A stretch of 64,000 bases of DNA from JAJCZZ01 sp964569085 (GCA_964569085.1 CAZMTA010000012.1:1-64000); one strand, 5' to 3'; shown: positions 34,469-42,999, counted from the stretch's first letter. Made by a program: numbers and translations. Notes: generated by a model not told the origin, from the letters alone.

Positions 34469-36886
34469 GTGACGCCGGCCGGAGGGGTCGGGGCGCCCCG
34501 GCGCCGGGACACGGCCGAGCCGTACGCGCCGGCGGGCGGGACCGGAGGCGGCCCCCTCGGGGCGGACGTCTCGCTCGACCCGTCGACCCCTTCCGTCGCC
34601 CGCTGCCCCCACTGCGGCACGGCGGTCGAGGGAGCCGAGGACGCCTTCTGCTGCACGGGCTGCGAGACCGCCTGGGCCATCATCCACGGCGCGGGCCTGG
34701 AGCGGTACTACCGGGACCGGGACGCGTTCGCCCCGCGCCCGGAGGCGCTGGACGGCGGCTGGGACGCCCTTCCGGTGGAGACGGCCGCCGACGGGACCTG
34801 CCAGGTGCGCCTGGCGGTGGACGGGCTCCGCTGTGCGTCCTGCGTGTGGGTGACCGAGCACGTCCTGGAGAGGACGCGCGGGGTGGAGGAGGCGACGCTG
34901 AGCTACGCGACCGGGCGGGCCACGCTGCGCTGGCGTCCGGAGCAGGTGGGCCTCGGCGAGCTGGCCGGGCGCATCGCCGCGCTGGGGTACCGCCCCCGCC
35001 TGCTGGGCCAGGAGGCTCGCCCGGATCGGGACCTCCTCATGCGCCTGGGGGTGGCGGCCTTCGCCGCCGCCAACGTCATGATGTTCCACGCCGCGCTCTA
35101 CGCCGGCTGGGCGGGGGGGATGGAGCCCCGGTTCGTGGCCCTCTTCCAGTGGGTGTCCCTGGTCCTGGCCACCCCGGTGGCGCTCTGGAGCGCCGCCCCC
35201 TTCTTCGCCGGGGCCGCCTCGGGCCTGCGGGCCGGCGTGCTCCACATGGACGTGCCCATCGCCCTGGCGGTGGCCGTCCTCTACGCCCAGGGCGTGATCG
35301 GGACGCTGGCGGGCGTGGACACCTACCTGGACTCGCTGACCATGCTGGTGGCGCTCCTCCTGGCCGGACGCCTCCTGGAGTCCCGGGGACGGCGCCGCGC
35401 CGCCGAGGCCGCCGTGACCCTCGCCGCCACCGTGCCGGCCACGGCCCGCCGTCTCGTCGACGGGGGGGTGGAGACGGTGGCCTCCGCGGATCTCGCCGAG
35501 GGGGACCGGGTGGCGCTGGGAGCGGGGGAGGAGGTCCCCGCCGACGGGGTGGTCGCCTCCGGCGAGGCGTGGCTCCGCACCGCGCTCCTCACCGGCGAGG
35601 CCGAGCCGGTCTCCGTCGGCGTCGGGGGCCGGGTCTGGGCCGGGACGGTGGTGGTGGAGGGGGCCGCCACGATCCGCGTCACCGGGGTCGCCCAGGACAC
35701 CGTCGTGCACCGCATGGCCGAGGAGCTCCGGGCCGCGGCGGACCGGGGGGCCCGGCCCGGGTCCACGGACCGCCTGGCGCCCTGGTTCACCGGGCTCACG
35801 CTTGGCGTGGCCGCCGCCACCTTCGGCGGATGGTGGTGGGCCGTGGGGGCCGGGGCCGCCCTGGAGGCGACGGTGGCCGTCCTGGTGGTGGCGTGCCCGT
35901 GCGCCCTCGCCCTCTCCCGCCCCCTGGCCGCCGCCGCCGGGCTGGGTGCGGCCGCCCGCCGGGGGCTCCTCCTCCGCTCCGCGGACGCGCTCCTGGAGAT
36001 GGAAGGGGTGGACCGGGTGGCGCTGGACAAGACGGGCACGGTCACCGCCGGGGCCATGGAGGTCCTGGAGGCCGACGACCGGGACCTGCGGGTGGCCGCG
36101 GGCCTGGAGCGGTTCAGCCGGCACCCGGTGGCCCGGGCCGTGGTGCGGGAGGCCGCCGCCCGGGGGATCCCCCTCCCGGAGGCCGAGCAGGTGCGGGAGG
36201 AGGCGGGTGTGGGGATCTCCGGCGTGGTGGACGGCCGCCGGTGGCGCCTGGTGAGCGGTGGGGCGGGCGTGGTCCTCCTGGAGGGCGAAGACGGCCACCG
36301 GGCGCCCCTCCGCCTGGGCGACGCCGTGCGCCCCGACTCCGGGGCGGCCGTGGCCCGCCTCCGGGGGCTGGGGGTGGAGGTGGCCCTCCTCACCGGGGAC
36401 CACCGTGAGGCCGCGGCGCGCATGGCCGCCGGCGCGGGCCTCGACGAGGTCGAGGCGCGCATGGGTCCCTCCGAGAAGGCCGATTGGATCCGCGCGCGCC
36501 AGGCCGAGGGCGCCCGGGTGCTCTTCGCCGGCGACGGCCTGAACGACGGCCCCGCCCTGGCCGCCGCCGACGTGGGCGTCGCCATGGGGACCGGGGCCGC
36601 CTCCAGCATCCTCACCTCCGACGGGGTGCTGGCGGCGGGCTCCCTCCTCCCCCTGGCCGTGGGCATCGAGGCCGCACGGGCGACCCGCGCCGCCATCCGG
36701 GCCAATCAGCGCCGCTCGATCGGCTACAACGTGCTGGCCGTGTCCGCGGCCGCGGCGGGGCTCGTGAACCCCCTCGTGGCGGCGATCCTCATGCCCCTCT
36801 CCAGCGCCCTGGTGGTGTGGGGCGCCTCCCGGGTGGAGCGGCGGGTGGCGGCGGTGGAGCGGGCGTGGGCGGAGGTGGCCGCGTGA
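34469..36886 (+). CDS. ccoI: cbb3-assembly copper P-ATPase CcoI/FixI
   Basis: An 805-residue P1B-ATPase. The N-terminus has the FixI Cys cluster (CPHCG at 46-50, CCTGC at 61-65) followed by an HMA domain with CASC (122-125). The membrane motif is CPC (476-478), the phosphorylation site DKTGT (520-524) and the hinge GDGLNDGPAL. It delivers copper across the inner membrane for CuB. GTG start 3 bp after the ccoH-like stop; the stop overlaps ccoS (GTGA). Confidence 0.94.
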   Translation: MTPAGGVGAPRRRDTAEPYAPAGGTGGGPLGADVSLDPSTPSVARCPHCGTAVEGAEDAFCCTGCETAWAIIHGAGLERYYRDRDAFAPRPEALDGGWDALPVETAADGTCQVRLAVDGLRCASCVWVTEHVLERTRGVEEATLSYATGRATLRWRPEQVGLGELAGRIAALGYRPRLLGQEARPDRDLLMRLGVAAFAAANVMMFHAALYAGWAGGMEPRFVALFQWVSLVLATPVALWSAAPFFAGAASGLRAGVLHMDVPIALAVAVLYAQGVIGTLAGVDTYLDSLTMLVALLLAGRLLESRGRRRAAEAAVTLAATVPATARRLVDGGVETVASADLAEGDRVALGAGEEVPADGVVASGEAWLRTALLTGEAEPVSVGVGGRVWAGTVVVEGAATIRVTGVAQDTVVHRMAEELRAAADRGARPGSTDRLAPWFTGLTLGVAAATFGGWWWAVGAGAALEATVAVLVVACPCALALSRPLAAAAGLGAAARRGLLLRSADALLEMEGVDRVALDKTGTVTAGAMEVLEADDRDLRVAAGLERFSRHPVARAVVREAAARGIPLPEAEQVREEAGVGISGVVDGRRWRLVSGGAGVVLLEGEDGHRAPLRLGDAVRPDSGAAVARLRGLGVEVALLTGDHREAAARMAAGAGLDEVEARMGPSEKADWIRARQAEGARVLFAGDGLNDGPALAAADVGVAMGTGAASSILTSDGVLAAGSLLPLAVGIEAARATRAAIRANQRRSIGYNVLAVSAAAAGLVNPLVAAILMPLSSALVVWGASRVERRVAAVERAWAEVAA

Positions 36887-37020
36887 ACGCGCTCCTCTTC
36901 CTGATCCCGGCCGCGGTGGGGCTCGCCCTCACCTTCCTCGTCCTCTTCCTGAAGGCGGTGCGGGACGGGCAGTTCGACGACCTCGACGACGCGCCGCTGC
37001 GGATGCTCGAGGACGACTGA
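36883..37020 (+). CDS. ccoS: cbb3 assembly protein CcoS
   Basis: A 45-residue protein with one helix (about 3-26) and the conserved tail GQFDDLDDAPLRML. Coupled to ccoI (GTGA). CcoS is needed for haem/copper insertion into the oxidase. Last gene of the cbb3 locus. Confidence 0.92.
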   Translation: MNALLFLIPAAVGLALTFLVLFLKAVRDGQFDDLDDAPLRMLEDD

Positions 37021-37036
37021 GCTTTCTCGGGTTGGG

Positions 37037-37068
37037 GGGCCCGGGGCGCGGGTGCCCCGCGTGGAGAC
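37037..37068 (-). repeat. Inverted partial copy of the 157-bp repeat
   Basis: These 32 bases are the reverse complement, with three mismatches, of 37148-37179 inside repeat unit 1 (and of 37305-37336 in unit 2). An RNA through the region could form a 32-bp stem with an 80-nt loop. It starts 17 bp after the ccoS stop. Confidence 0.75.
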
Positions 37069-37088
37069 CGCTCGGCGCTCTGGGAGGT

Positions 37089-37245
37089 GGGCACGCCACC
37101 CTGGGGGCGCCTCGCTCGGACCGGGGCCGACCGGATCCCCGGTCCGAGTCTCCGTGCGGGGCGCCCGCGCCCCGGGCCCTCGACCATGGTGGGGTGTCCG
37201 CCTCGGGCATCCGAGCGTCGGTCCGTGGCCGACCGGGGGGCGCGG
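37089..37245. repeat. 157-bp tandem repeat, unit 1
   Basis: First of two directly adjacent copies, identical over the full period. The unit contains a 12-bp perfect hairpin (CTCGGACCGGGG at 37113-37124 against CCCCGGTCCGAG), a GGGGCG/CGCCCC hairpin and CTCGG-GCAT-CCGAG, so it is rich in secondary structure. All six frames are open because of GC content; I do not regard it as coding. Region 37021-37471 holds no other recognisable gene. Confidence 0.88.
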
Positions 37246-37404
37246 GGGCACGCCACCCTGGGGGCGCCTCGCTCGGACCGGGGCCGACCGGATCCCCGGT
37301 CCGAGTCTCCGTGCGGGGCGCCCGCGCCCCGGGCCCTCGACCATGGTGGGGTGTCCGCCTCGGGCATCCGAGCGTCGGTCCGTGGCCGACCGGGGGGCGC
37401 GGGG
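37246..37404. repeat. 157-bp tandem repeat, unit 2
   Basis: Second copy, offset by exactly 157 bp; identity ends at 37404. The lack of divergence points to recent duplication or gene conversion. The following 67 bp lead to the small gene at 37472. Confidence 0.88.
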
Positions 37405-37471
37405 CGGAAACCGGGGGCACCGTGGGGTCGTACGGGTCCGCAGCGGACCATTCCCCGTTCCCGAAGGAGCC

Positions 37472-37765
37472 ATGGACGTTCTCGCCTGGGAGATGATCGC
37501 CCCGATGGTCGTGGCGATCGTGCTCATCCTCACCGTCGGGGGCGTGCTGATCCTCCGCCCGCTGGCCAAGCGCGTCTCCGAGCTCCTGGAGCTGTACGCC
37601 CACGATCAGAGGAGCGGCGCGCACGTGGAGCTCCAGCAGATGCGGGAGCTCCTGGAGACCATGAACGCGCGCCTCCAGCTCGTGGAGGAGCGTCAGGACT
37701 TCACGGAGCGACTCCTGGACGATCCCGGGAAGCGGGACCGTCTGCGGGGCGGCGACGGGGAGTGA
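37472..37765 (+). CDS. Small membrane protein with coiled coil
   Basis: A 97-residue protein with one helix (about 9-31, IAPMVVAIVLILTVGGVLIL), then a charged helical region (about 55-85) and a polar tail. The ATG at 37472 follows AAGGAG at good spacing. No family recognised; the layout resembles phage-shock PspB-like or the protein at 25044-25319. It stands alone after the repeat region. Confidence 0.68.
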   Translation: MDVLAWEMIAPMVVAIVLILTVGGVLILRPLAKRVSELLELYAHDQRSGAHVELQQMRELLETMNARLQLVEERQDFTERLLDDPGKRDRLRGGDGE

Positions 37766-37804
37766 GCGCGGGGCTTCGACCCGCCCCGTGCCCTCCCGCC
37801 CCCA

Positions 37805-37823
37805 CCCCCGGGCGCTCCGGGGG
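37805..37823. terminator. Bidirectional terminator-like hairpin
   Basis: CCCCCGG / CCGGGGG arms (7 bp) around a 5-base loop, lying between the convergent stops of the coiled-coil gene and the acyl-CoA dehydrogenase. No U tract, so the call rests on position and stem. Confidence 0.45.
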
Positions 37824-37825
37824 CC

Positions 37826-39616
37826 TCAGGCCGCGCTGAAGGGGTAGCCCTCGGCGCGGCTCACCGCCTCGGCCAGGAGCCGGCCCTCGGCGCGGATCTC
37901 GAAGGGGGTCCGGCGCGCGAGCGCCTCCCAGGCGTCGAGGTGCTTCTGCAGCTTCCGCCCGCTGGAGCTGGCGGCCAGGACGTTCCGGCCGGCGGCCTCC
38001 ACCACCCCCAGGCCCTCCTCGGCCAGGAGGCGGACGGCTGCGCGGCGTGCGGCGGTTCCGGACTCGTCCACAAGGGCGGAGGCCTTCCGGAGGCGCAGCA
38101 CCACCGAGTCCAGGGCGTAGGTCTGGATCACCATGTCGGCGAGCCAGGCCAGGACCTCCTGCTCCTGCTTGAGCTTCAGCATGTGCTTCCGGGCCGCCGC
38201 GCGGGCCGCGTAGAGCGTCATGCGCCGCGCCGTCTCCACGGCGGCGAGCTCCTCGGCGAAGGGCCCGCTCCCGGGCTCCACGGTCCCGCGTCCCTTCTTG
38301 ACCGCCTTGGCCACCTCCCCGGCGGTGCCCATGAGGGGCAGGGGACCCTTCATCCCCCGCTCCAGCAGCGTGCCGGTGATGAGCATGCGGTTGATCTCCG
38401 AGGTGCCCTCCCAGATCCGGTTGATCCGGGCGTCCCGGTAGTTCCGCTCGGCGGGGTACTCGGCGATGAAGCCGTACCCGCCGTAGACCTGGAGCATCTC
38501 GTCCACCACGAAGTCCACGGCCTCGGAGGCGTAGACCTTGTTGATGGAGCACTCCACGGTGAGCTCCTTCAGCGCGGCGACCGTGGCCGCGACCTTCCCC
38601 TGGTCCCCGTGCTCCGCCACCCAGCGATCGACCTCGTGGGCGGTGCGGTACGCCAGCGTCTCGTGGGCGAAGGTGCGGGCCGCGGCGGCGGCCAGCTTCT
38701 GCTGGATGAGGGGGAAGGAGGCCAGGGGGCGTCCGAACTGCTCCCGCTCCGCGGCGTACCGGGCTCCCTGGCCCAGGGACACCTTCGCGCCCCCGAGCAC
38801 GGCCGGGGAGAGCTTCAGCCGGCCGATGTTCAGGACGTTGAAGGCGATGCGGTGCCCCTTCCCGATCTCCCCCAGGACGTTCCCCCGGGGCACCGGGGTG
38901 TCGTCGAAGGAGAGGGCGCAGGTGGACGAGCCCTTGAGGCCGAGCTTCTTCTCCTCCGGGCCCACCGTGAAGCCGTCGGCGCCCCGCTCGACGATGAAGG
39001 CGGTGAAGTGCTCGCCGTCCACCTTGGCGAACACGATGAAGAGGTCGGCGAACCCGGCGTTGGTGATGAACTGCTTGGAGCCGTTGAGGATCCAGGCGTC
39101 CTTCTCCTCGTCCAGGACGGCGGTGGTGCGCGCCCCCAGGGCGTCGGAGCCGCTCCCGGCCTCGGTCAGTCCGTACGCCGTGATGAGCTCGCCGGTGAGG
39201 ATCCCCTCGGCGTAGCGGGCCCGCTGCTCCTCGGTGCCGTAGTAGAGGATGGGGAGGCCGCCGATGCCGGTCTGGACGGCGATGGCCGGCGAGAAGGAGC
39301 CGCCGATGCCGATCTTCTCGGCGACGAGCATGGCCGTGGTCTTGGGCGCGCCCAGGCCGCCCAGCTCCTCGGGGGCGTCCAGGGCGAACACCCCGAGCTC
39401 GCCCGTCTCCCGGACGAGCCCTTCCAGCACGCCGTCCTCCTGGGCCTCGAGGGCGTCGTAGCGGGGGAGGACCCGCTCCCGCACGAAGTCCTCCACGCTC
39501 CCGGCCAGCATGCGGGCCTCCTCGTCGAGCTCCTCGGGGACGAAGACGTGGGCGGGGTCGGTGGGACCCAGGAGGAAGGTGCCGCTTCCCAGGCCGGCTT
39601 CGATGGCGGTGCTCAT
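37826..39616 (-). CDS. fadE: Acyl-CoA dehydrogenase (FadE/VLCAD-like)
   Basis: A 596-residue flavoenzyme for the first step of fatty-acid beta-oxidation. The usual 380-residue ACAD core has the FAD-binding AYGLTEAGSGSDA and FITNAGFADLF, the substrate region GLKGSSTCALSFDD, and the catalytic base Glu403 in INRIWEGTSEI. The extra 180 C-terminal residues are helical, as in VLCAD/ACAD9 and Bacillus FadE, and suggest membrane association and long-chain substrates. Coupled to the TetR-type regulator (ATGA), whose operator matches FadR. Confidence 0.93.
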   Translation of the reverse strand: MSTAIEAGLGSGTFLLGPTDPAHVFVPEELDEEARMLAGSVEDFVRERVLPRYDALEAQEDGVLEGLVRETGELGVFALDAPEELGGLGAPKTTAMLVAEKIGIGGSFSPAIAVQTGIGGLPILYYGTEEQRARYAEGILTGELITAYGLTEAGSGSDALGARTTAVLDEEKDAWILNGSKQFITNAGFADLFIVFAKVDGEHFTAFIVERGADGFTVGPEEKKLGLKGSSTCALSFDDTPVPRGNVLGEIGKGHRIAFNVLNIGRLKLSPAVLGGAKVSLGQGARYAAEREQFGRPLASFPLIQQKLAAAAARTFAHETLAYRTAHEVDRWVAEHGDQGKVAATVAALKELTVECSINKVYASEAVDFVVDEMLQVYGGYGFIAEYPAERNYRDARINRIWEGTSEINRMLITGTLLERGMKGPLPLMGTAGEVAKAVKKGRGTVEPGSGPFAEELAAVETARRMTLYAARAAARKHMLKLKQEQEVLAWLADMVIQTYALDSVVLRLRKASALVDESGTAARRAAVRLLAEEGLGVVEAAGRNVLAASSSGRKLQKHLDAWEALARRTPFEIRAEGRLLAEAVSRAEGYPFSAA

Positions 39617-40233
39617 GGGGTCGCTCCGGGTGCAGGGGCGCCGAAGCCCCGGGCCAGCATCCCGGCCACGGGGTCCAGCGTCGTCATGAGGTCGTAGTCG
39701 CGGGTGCTGTGGAGCCAGCCGGTGACGATCTCGTCCAGGGCTCCGAAGAAGACCCGCCGGGCGAGGCGGACGTCCAGCTCCGGGTCGAAGGCCCCGGCCT
39801 CCACGCCGTCCTCCAGGACCTCCGCGATGAGGTCGAAGTAGGCGGCGACGCTGGGGCGGATCCCCTCGGCGAGGATAGGATCGGGCTCCCGGATGTGGAT
39901 CTGGAAGACCGTGGCCAGCTCCCGGTCCCCGGCGAAGAAGCGGAGGTGCCGCTCCGCCAGGGCCTCCAGGCGGGCGACGCCCGGGGCCGCCGCGGCCAGG
40001 ACCGGGCGGCAGGCCTCCAGATACGCGGTGAGGTGGCGCTGGAAGAGGGCCACGAGCAGATCCTGCTTCCGCTGTACGTAGAGGTACAGGGTCCCGGTGG
40101 CGACGCCGGCCTCCCGGGCCACGGCGGCCATGGTGCTCCCGTGGTACCCGTGGCGGGCGAAGACGCGGAGGGCCGCGTCCAGGATCCGCGCCTCCTTGGC
40201 TCCCGCCGGCGCGGGGGTCTCGAGCTGGGTCAT
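39613..40233 (-). CDS. fadR: TetR-family FadR-like regulator of fatty-acid degradation
   Basis: A 206-residue repressor. The N-terminal helix-turn-helix (about 15-60: ILDAALRVFARHGYHGSTMAAVA...) is followed by TLYLYVQRKQDLL and an all-helical ligand domain as in Bacillus FadR (YsiA), which releases DNA when it binds long-chain acyl-CoA. I chose the ATG at 40233; an earlier in-frame ATG would put the operator inside the coding sequence. Operon with fadE. Confidence 0.88.
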   Translation of the reverse strand: MTQLETPAPAGAKEARILDAALRVFARHGYHGSTMAAVAREAGVATGTLYLYVQRKQDLLVALFQRHLTAYLEACRPVLAAAAPGVARLEALAERHLRFFAGDRELATVFQIHIREPDPILAEGIRPSVAAYFDLIAEVLEDGVEAGAFDPELDVRLARRVFFGALDEIVTGWLHSTRDYDLMTTLDPVAGMLARGFGAPAPGATP

Positions 40234-40250
40234 GGCGGCGCCCGGGTGAG

Positions 40251-40268
40251 TGAATGAACGTTCATTCA
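40251..40268. promoter_or_regulatory. FadR-type operator
   Basis: TGAATGAACGTTCATTCA is a perfect 18-bp palindrome. The outer 7-bp arms equal those of the Bacillus subtilis FadR consensus (TGAATGA-N4-TCATTCA); only the centre differs. It lies 18 bp before the regulator's start, so autoregulation with fadE is expected. Confidence 0.85.
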
Positions 40269-40313
40269 TTTTCGCGACCCGACCTCCCGACGTCAAGAAG
40301 CGCGGGGGGGCGG

Positions 40314-40550
40314 CTACCGGATCGAGTCGTGGTCGGCCGCGCGGGCGTTGGCGGCGTCCTGGGCGTCCAGCGCGGCGCCGACGCCCCGGGCCCCGGGGAT
40401 CGGCATGGTGCTGATCAGGCTGTCCTTCTGCCGGCGGGTGAGGGTGTCGGCGGCGGAGGCCGTGTCTCCGTCCCCGGCGCCGCAGCCGACGGTGAGGGTG
40501 GCGAGGCCGAGGAGCGTCGCGAGGAGAAGGGGGAGGCTTCGTCGGACCAT
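40314..40550 (-). CDS. Small lipoprotein of unknown function
   Basis: A 78-residue protein: leader with lipobox TVGC (Cys22), then a short helical part containing LTRRQKDSLIST and LPGARGV-like PGARGVGAALDAQ. The ATG at 40550 follows GGAGG. No family recognised. Divergent from the epimerase gene, 178 bp apart. Confidence 0.66.
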   Translation of the reverse strand: MVRRSLPLLLATLLGLATLTVGCGAGDGDTASAADTLTRRQKDSLISTMPIPGARGVGAALDAQDAANARAADHDSIR

Positions 40551-40728
40551 GGGAGCGACCTCCGGTGGAGGGGTACGGGCGGGGCGGCCTCCAAGGTAGC
40601 CGGGACCGAGCCTCGCCGCCCGGCCCGGTCCGGCCAGGCCCACGCTCGACCGGACGGAGAACCGGCCCCGCTCCCGGGTACGGAGAAGCGCTCGCCCTCC
40701 CCGCCCGCCCCTCTCCAGGAACGTCCCC

Positions 40729-41589
40729 ATGGCTCGAGTCCTCATCGCCGGCTGCGGCTACGTCGGCACCCGTCTGGCCGAGCTCCTCGTGGCGGACGGT
40801 GACGACGTGTTCGGCATGAAGCGGACGCCCCGGGATCTCCCCCTCGGGGTGGTCCCCATCGCGGCCGACGTCACCGACCCGGTCTCGCTGGACGCGGTGC
40901 CCGGCGGCCTCGACCTCCTCGTCTACGCCGTGTCTCCGGGGGGAGGGGATGCCGAGCGGTACCGGGAGGCCTACCTGGACGGGCTCCGGAACGTGCTGGA
41001 GGCGGCCGGGCGGGACAGCCCCGACCTCCGCCGCACCCTCCTGATCTCCAGCACCGGGGCCTACGGGTACGCCGACGGCCGGTGGGTGGACGAGGACACG
41101 CCGCCCGGGCCGAACCACCCCCGGGGGGAGATCCTGGTGGAAGCGGAGGAGGTGGCCACGGCGGGGCCGCCCGCGGGCGTGGCGCTCCGCCTGGGGGGGA
41201 TCTACGGGCCGGGGCGGACCTCCACGGTCGAGCGGGTGCTGGCCGGCGAGGCCGGCTGCCCCCACCCGGAGCGGTGGTCCAACCGGATCCACCGCGACGA
41301 CGCCGCCGGCGCGGCGCGGCACCTCCTCCGTCTGGACGACCCGGCGCCCCTCTACCTGGGCGTGGACCGGGACCCCGCCTCCCTCCGGGACGTCTACCGC
41401 TGGATCGCGGAGCGGGGGGGCGCGCCGGACCCGTGCGCCGACGAGGACGCCGAGGCGTGGGAGGCGACGGGCCGGAGGGGCACGAACAAGCGGTGCCGCA
41501 GCGACCGGCTGGTGGCCTCGGGGTACCGCTTCCGGTACCCCAGCTACCGGGAGGGATACGCCCCGCTGGTGGACGCACGGACGGGGTGA
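40729..41589 (+). CDS. NAD(P)-dependent epimerase/dehydratase-like SDR protein
   Basis: A 286-residue extended or atypical SDR enzyme, YeeZ-like. The nucleotide-binding GCGYVGTRL (8-16), LLISSTGAYGYADGRWVDED and LRLGGIYGPGR follow the family. A true YxxxK catalytic pair is not evident, as in atypical SDRs. Substrate unknown. ATG at 40729 just after a weak ribosome site (CAGGAACG). Confidence 0.83.
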   Translation: MARVLIAGCGYVGTRLAELLVADGDDVFGMKRTPRDLPLGVVPIAADVTDPVSLDAVPGGLDLLVYAVSPGGGDAERYREAYLDGLRNVLEAAGRDSPDLRRTLLISSTGAYGYADGRWVDEDTPPGPNHPRGEILVEAEEVATAGPPAGVALRLGGIYGPGRTSTVERVLAGEAGCPHPERWSNRIHRDDAAGAARHLLRLDDPAPLYLGVDRDPASLRDVYRWIAERGGAPDPCADEDAEAWEATGRRGTNKRCRSDRLVASGYRFRYPSYREGYAPLVDARTG

Positions 41590-41642
41590 CGCCCCTCGTT
41601 CCACGTCTGGATCGGACGCCGGGATTTAATTAAGATGTCTAC

Positions 41643-42047
41643 ATGAGAATTAACGAGATCGCCGCCGATCGGGCCGCGCCCGAGGCGGCCGCCGGGCCTC
41701 CCTCCGAGGAGGAGATCCGGGCCCTGGTGCACGACTTCTACGGCGCCGTCCAGGAGGACGACGTCCTGGGCCCGATCTTCGACGAGCACATCGAAGCGTG
41801 GGAGCCCCACCTGGAGCGCATGTGCGACTTCTGGTCGGGCATTCTCCGGGCCTCGGGGCGCTACCGGGGCAACCCGCTGGCCGCCCACGCCTCCATCCCC
41901 GGCCTCGCAGCCCGGCACTTCGGGCGCTGGCTCGCCCTCTTCCAGGCGTCGGCCTCCCGCACCCTGCCGCCGGCCGCCGCCCGGGACGTGGTGGCCCGGG
42001 CCGGGCGCATGAGCCGCGTCCTCCTCCGCAACCGGACCCCGTCATGA
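41643..42047 (+). CDS. Group III truncated haemoglobin
   Basis: A 134-residue globin. LVHDFYGAVQEDDVLGPIF, HLERMCDFWSGIL, GRYRGNPLAAH and HFGRWLALF are the conserved blocks of group III truncated haemoglobins, with His92 as probable haem ligand. Such proteins bind oxygen or detoxify nitric oxide. The promoter is AT-rich for this genome (ATTTAATTAAG at 41623-41633, then a small ATGT-CT-ACAT repeat). Coupled to the cupin gene (ATGA). Confidence 0.9.
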   Translation: MRINEIAADRAAPEAAAGPPSEEEIRALVHDFYGAVQEDDVLGPIFDEHIEAWEPHLERMCDFWSGILRASGRYRGNPLAAHASIPGLAARHFGRWLALFQASASRTLPPAAARDVVARAGRMSRVLLRNRTPS

Positions 42048-42385
42048 CCGATACCGCCGCCGCACCCCTGGCCACCTCCGTCGATCCGGCCTCCCTCATC
42101 CAGGTCCAGGCGGGAGGGGTGGTCAGCCGCACCCTCCTCAAGAACGCCTCGGGCTCCCTGACCCTCTTCGCCTTCGGGGCGGGGGAGGGGCTCAGCGAGC
42201 ACGCCACCCCCCACGACGCGGTGGTCCACGCGCTGTCGGGCCGGGTGGAGGTGCGCATCGGCGAGGAGGATCACGAGGTGGCCGCCGGGCAGACGCTCCA
42301 CCTTCCGGCGAACGTCCCCCACGCGCTCCACGCGCCGGAGGACTTCGTCATGCTCCTGACCATGCTGCGCGCGCCCCGGGACTGA
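42044..42385 (+). CDS. Small cupin-domain protein
   Basis: A 113-residue single cupin: EHATPHDAVVHALSGRVEV and the second motif GQTLHLPANVPHALHAPE, with the His/Glu metal residues present. Metal and substrate unknown. Its coupling to the truncated haemoglobin suggests a shared role in redox or nitrosative stress, which is inference. Confidence 0.83.
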   Translation: MTDTAAAPLATSVDPASLIQVQAGGVVSRTLLKNASGSLTLFAFGAGEGLSEHATPHDAVVHALSGRVEVRIGEEDHEVAAGQTLHLPANVPHALHAPEDFVMLLTMLRAPRD

Positions 42386-42386
42386 T

Positions 42387-42406
42387 CCCCGCGGGACGCC
42401 GCGGGG
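42387..42406. terminator. Terminator-like hairpin between convergent genes
   Basis: CCCCGCGG / CCGCGGGG (8-bp perfect arms, GACG loop) begins 2 bp after the cupin stop and precedes the stop of the minus-strand gene at 42418. No U tract. Confidence 0.5.
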
Positions 42407-42417
42407 GGCGCCCCTGC

Positions 42418-42999
42418 TCAGGAGGTCGGGGCGTCTCCCGACTCCAGGCGGCCCGGAGGCTCCGCCGCCTGATCCCGCTCGGCCACCAGCACCACCAGCT
42501 CCTCCAGGCGGTCCGCCGCCGCCTTCACCCAGCGCGTCCACCGCCGTCGCCGGAGCGCCAGCTTCGAGACGTGGACCCGGATCTCCGTGAGGCCGGGACG
42601 GGTGGTCACGGTGAAGCGCAGCCCCCGGCGGTCCCGCCACGCCACCTCGCCCTCCTCCAGGCTGAGGCGCGCCGGGCCCTCGCGGTACGGCTGGAGGAGC
42701 CGCACCGCCCGCATGAGCTGGTCCGAGTCGATCTCCACCGGGATCTGGCGGAGGGTGGCGCGGTTCATCACGAAGAGCCCCCACTTCTGGACCGGAGGGG
42801 CGGCGGGCGGCGCGTCGTTGCTCTCCCGGACCTCCTCCATGGCCCGCTCCACCGCCTGGGGCGCGAAGCCCGCCTCCCGGGCGATGGCCCGGAGCTCCTC
42901 CGCGCTGACCCGGAGCGCGTCGGGCGAGCCCTCGAGGGTCGCGGCGCGCCGGAGGATCCGGTCGGCCTCGATGCGGGTGAACTCCCCGCCCTCAGTCAT
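42418..42999 (-). CDS. Hypothetical protein
   Basis: A 193-residue soluble protein. Residues 10-60 resemble a small helical unit (RIEADRILRRAATLEG, LRAIAREAGFAPQAVERAM); the second half is strand-rich (WRDRRGLRFTVTTRPGLTEIRVHVSK). No family recognised. The start overlaps the end of the M14 peptidase by 8 bp, so they form one operon. Confidence 0.68.
   Translation of the reverse strand: MTEGGEFTRIEADRILRRAATLEGSPDALRVSAEELRAIAREAGFAPQAVERAMEEVRESNDAPPAAPPVQKWGLFVMNRATLRQIPVEIDSDQLMRAVRLLQPYREGPARLSLEEGEVAWRDRRGLRFTVTTRPGLTEIRVHVSKLALRRRRWTRWVKAAADRLEELVVLVAERDQAAEPPGRLESGDAPTS

Noticed and set aside
37089..37404. CRISPR array or coding tandem repeat
   Set aside because: There are only two units of 157 bp without spacers; open frames through it are due to GC content and lack a start with ribosome site.
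40234..40269. Earlier ATG start for the FadR-like regulator
   Set aside because: It lies inside the perfect 18-bp operator; the ATG at 40233 is more plausible.
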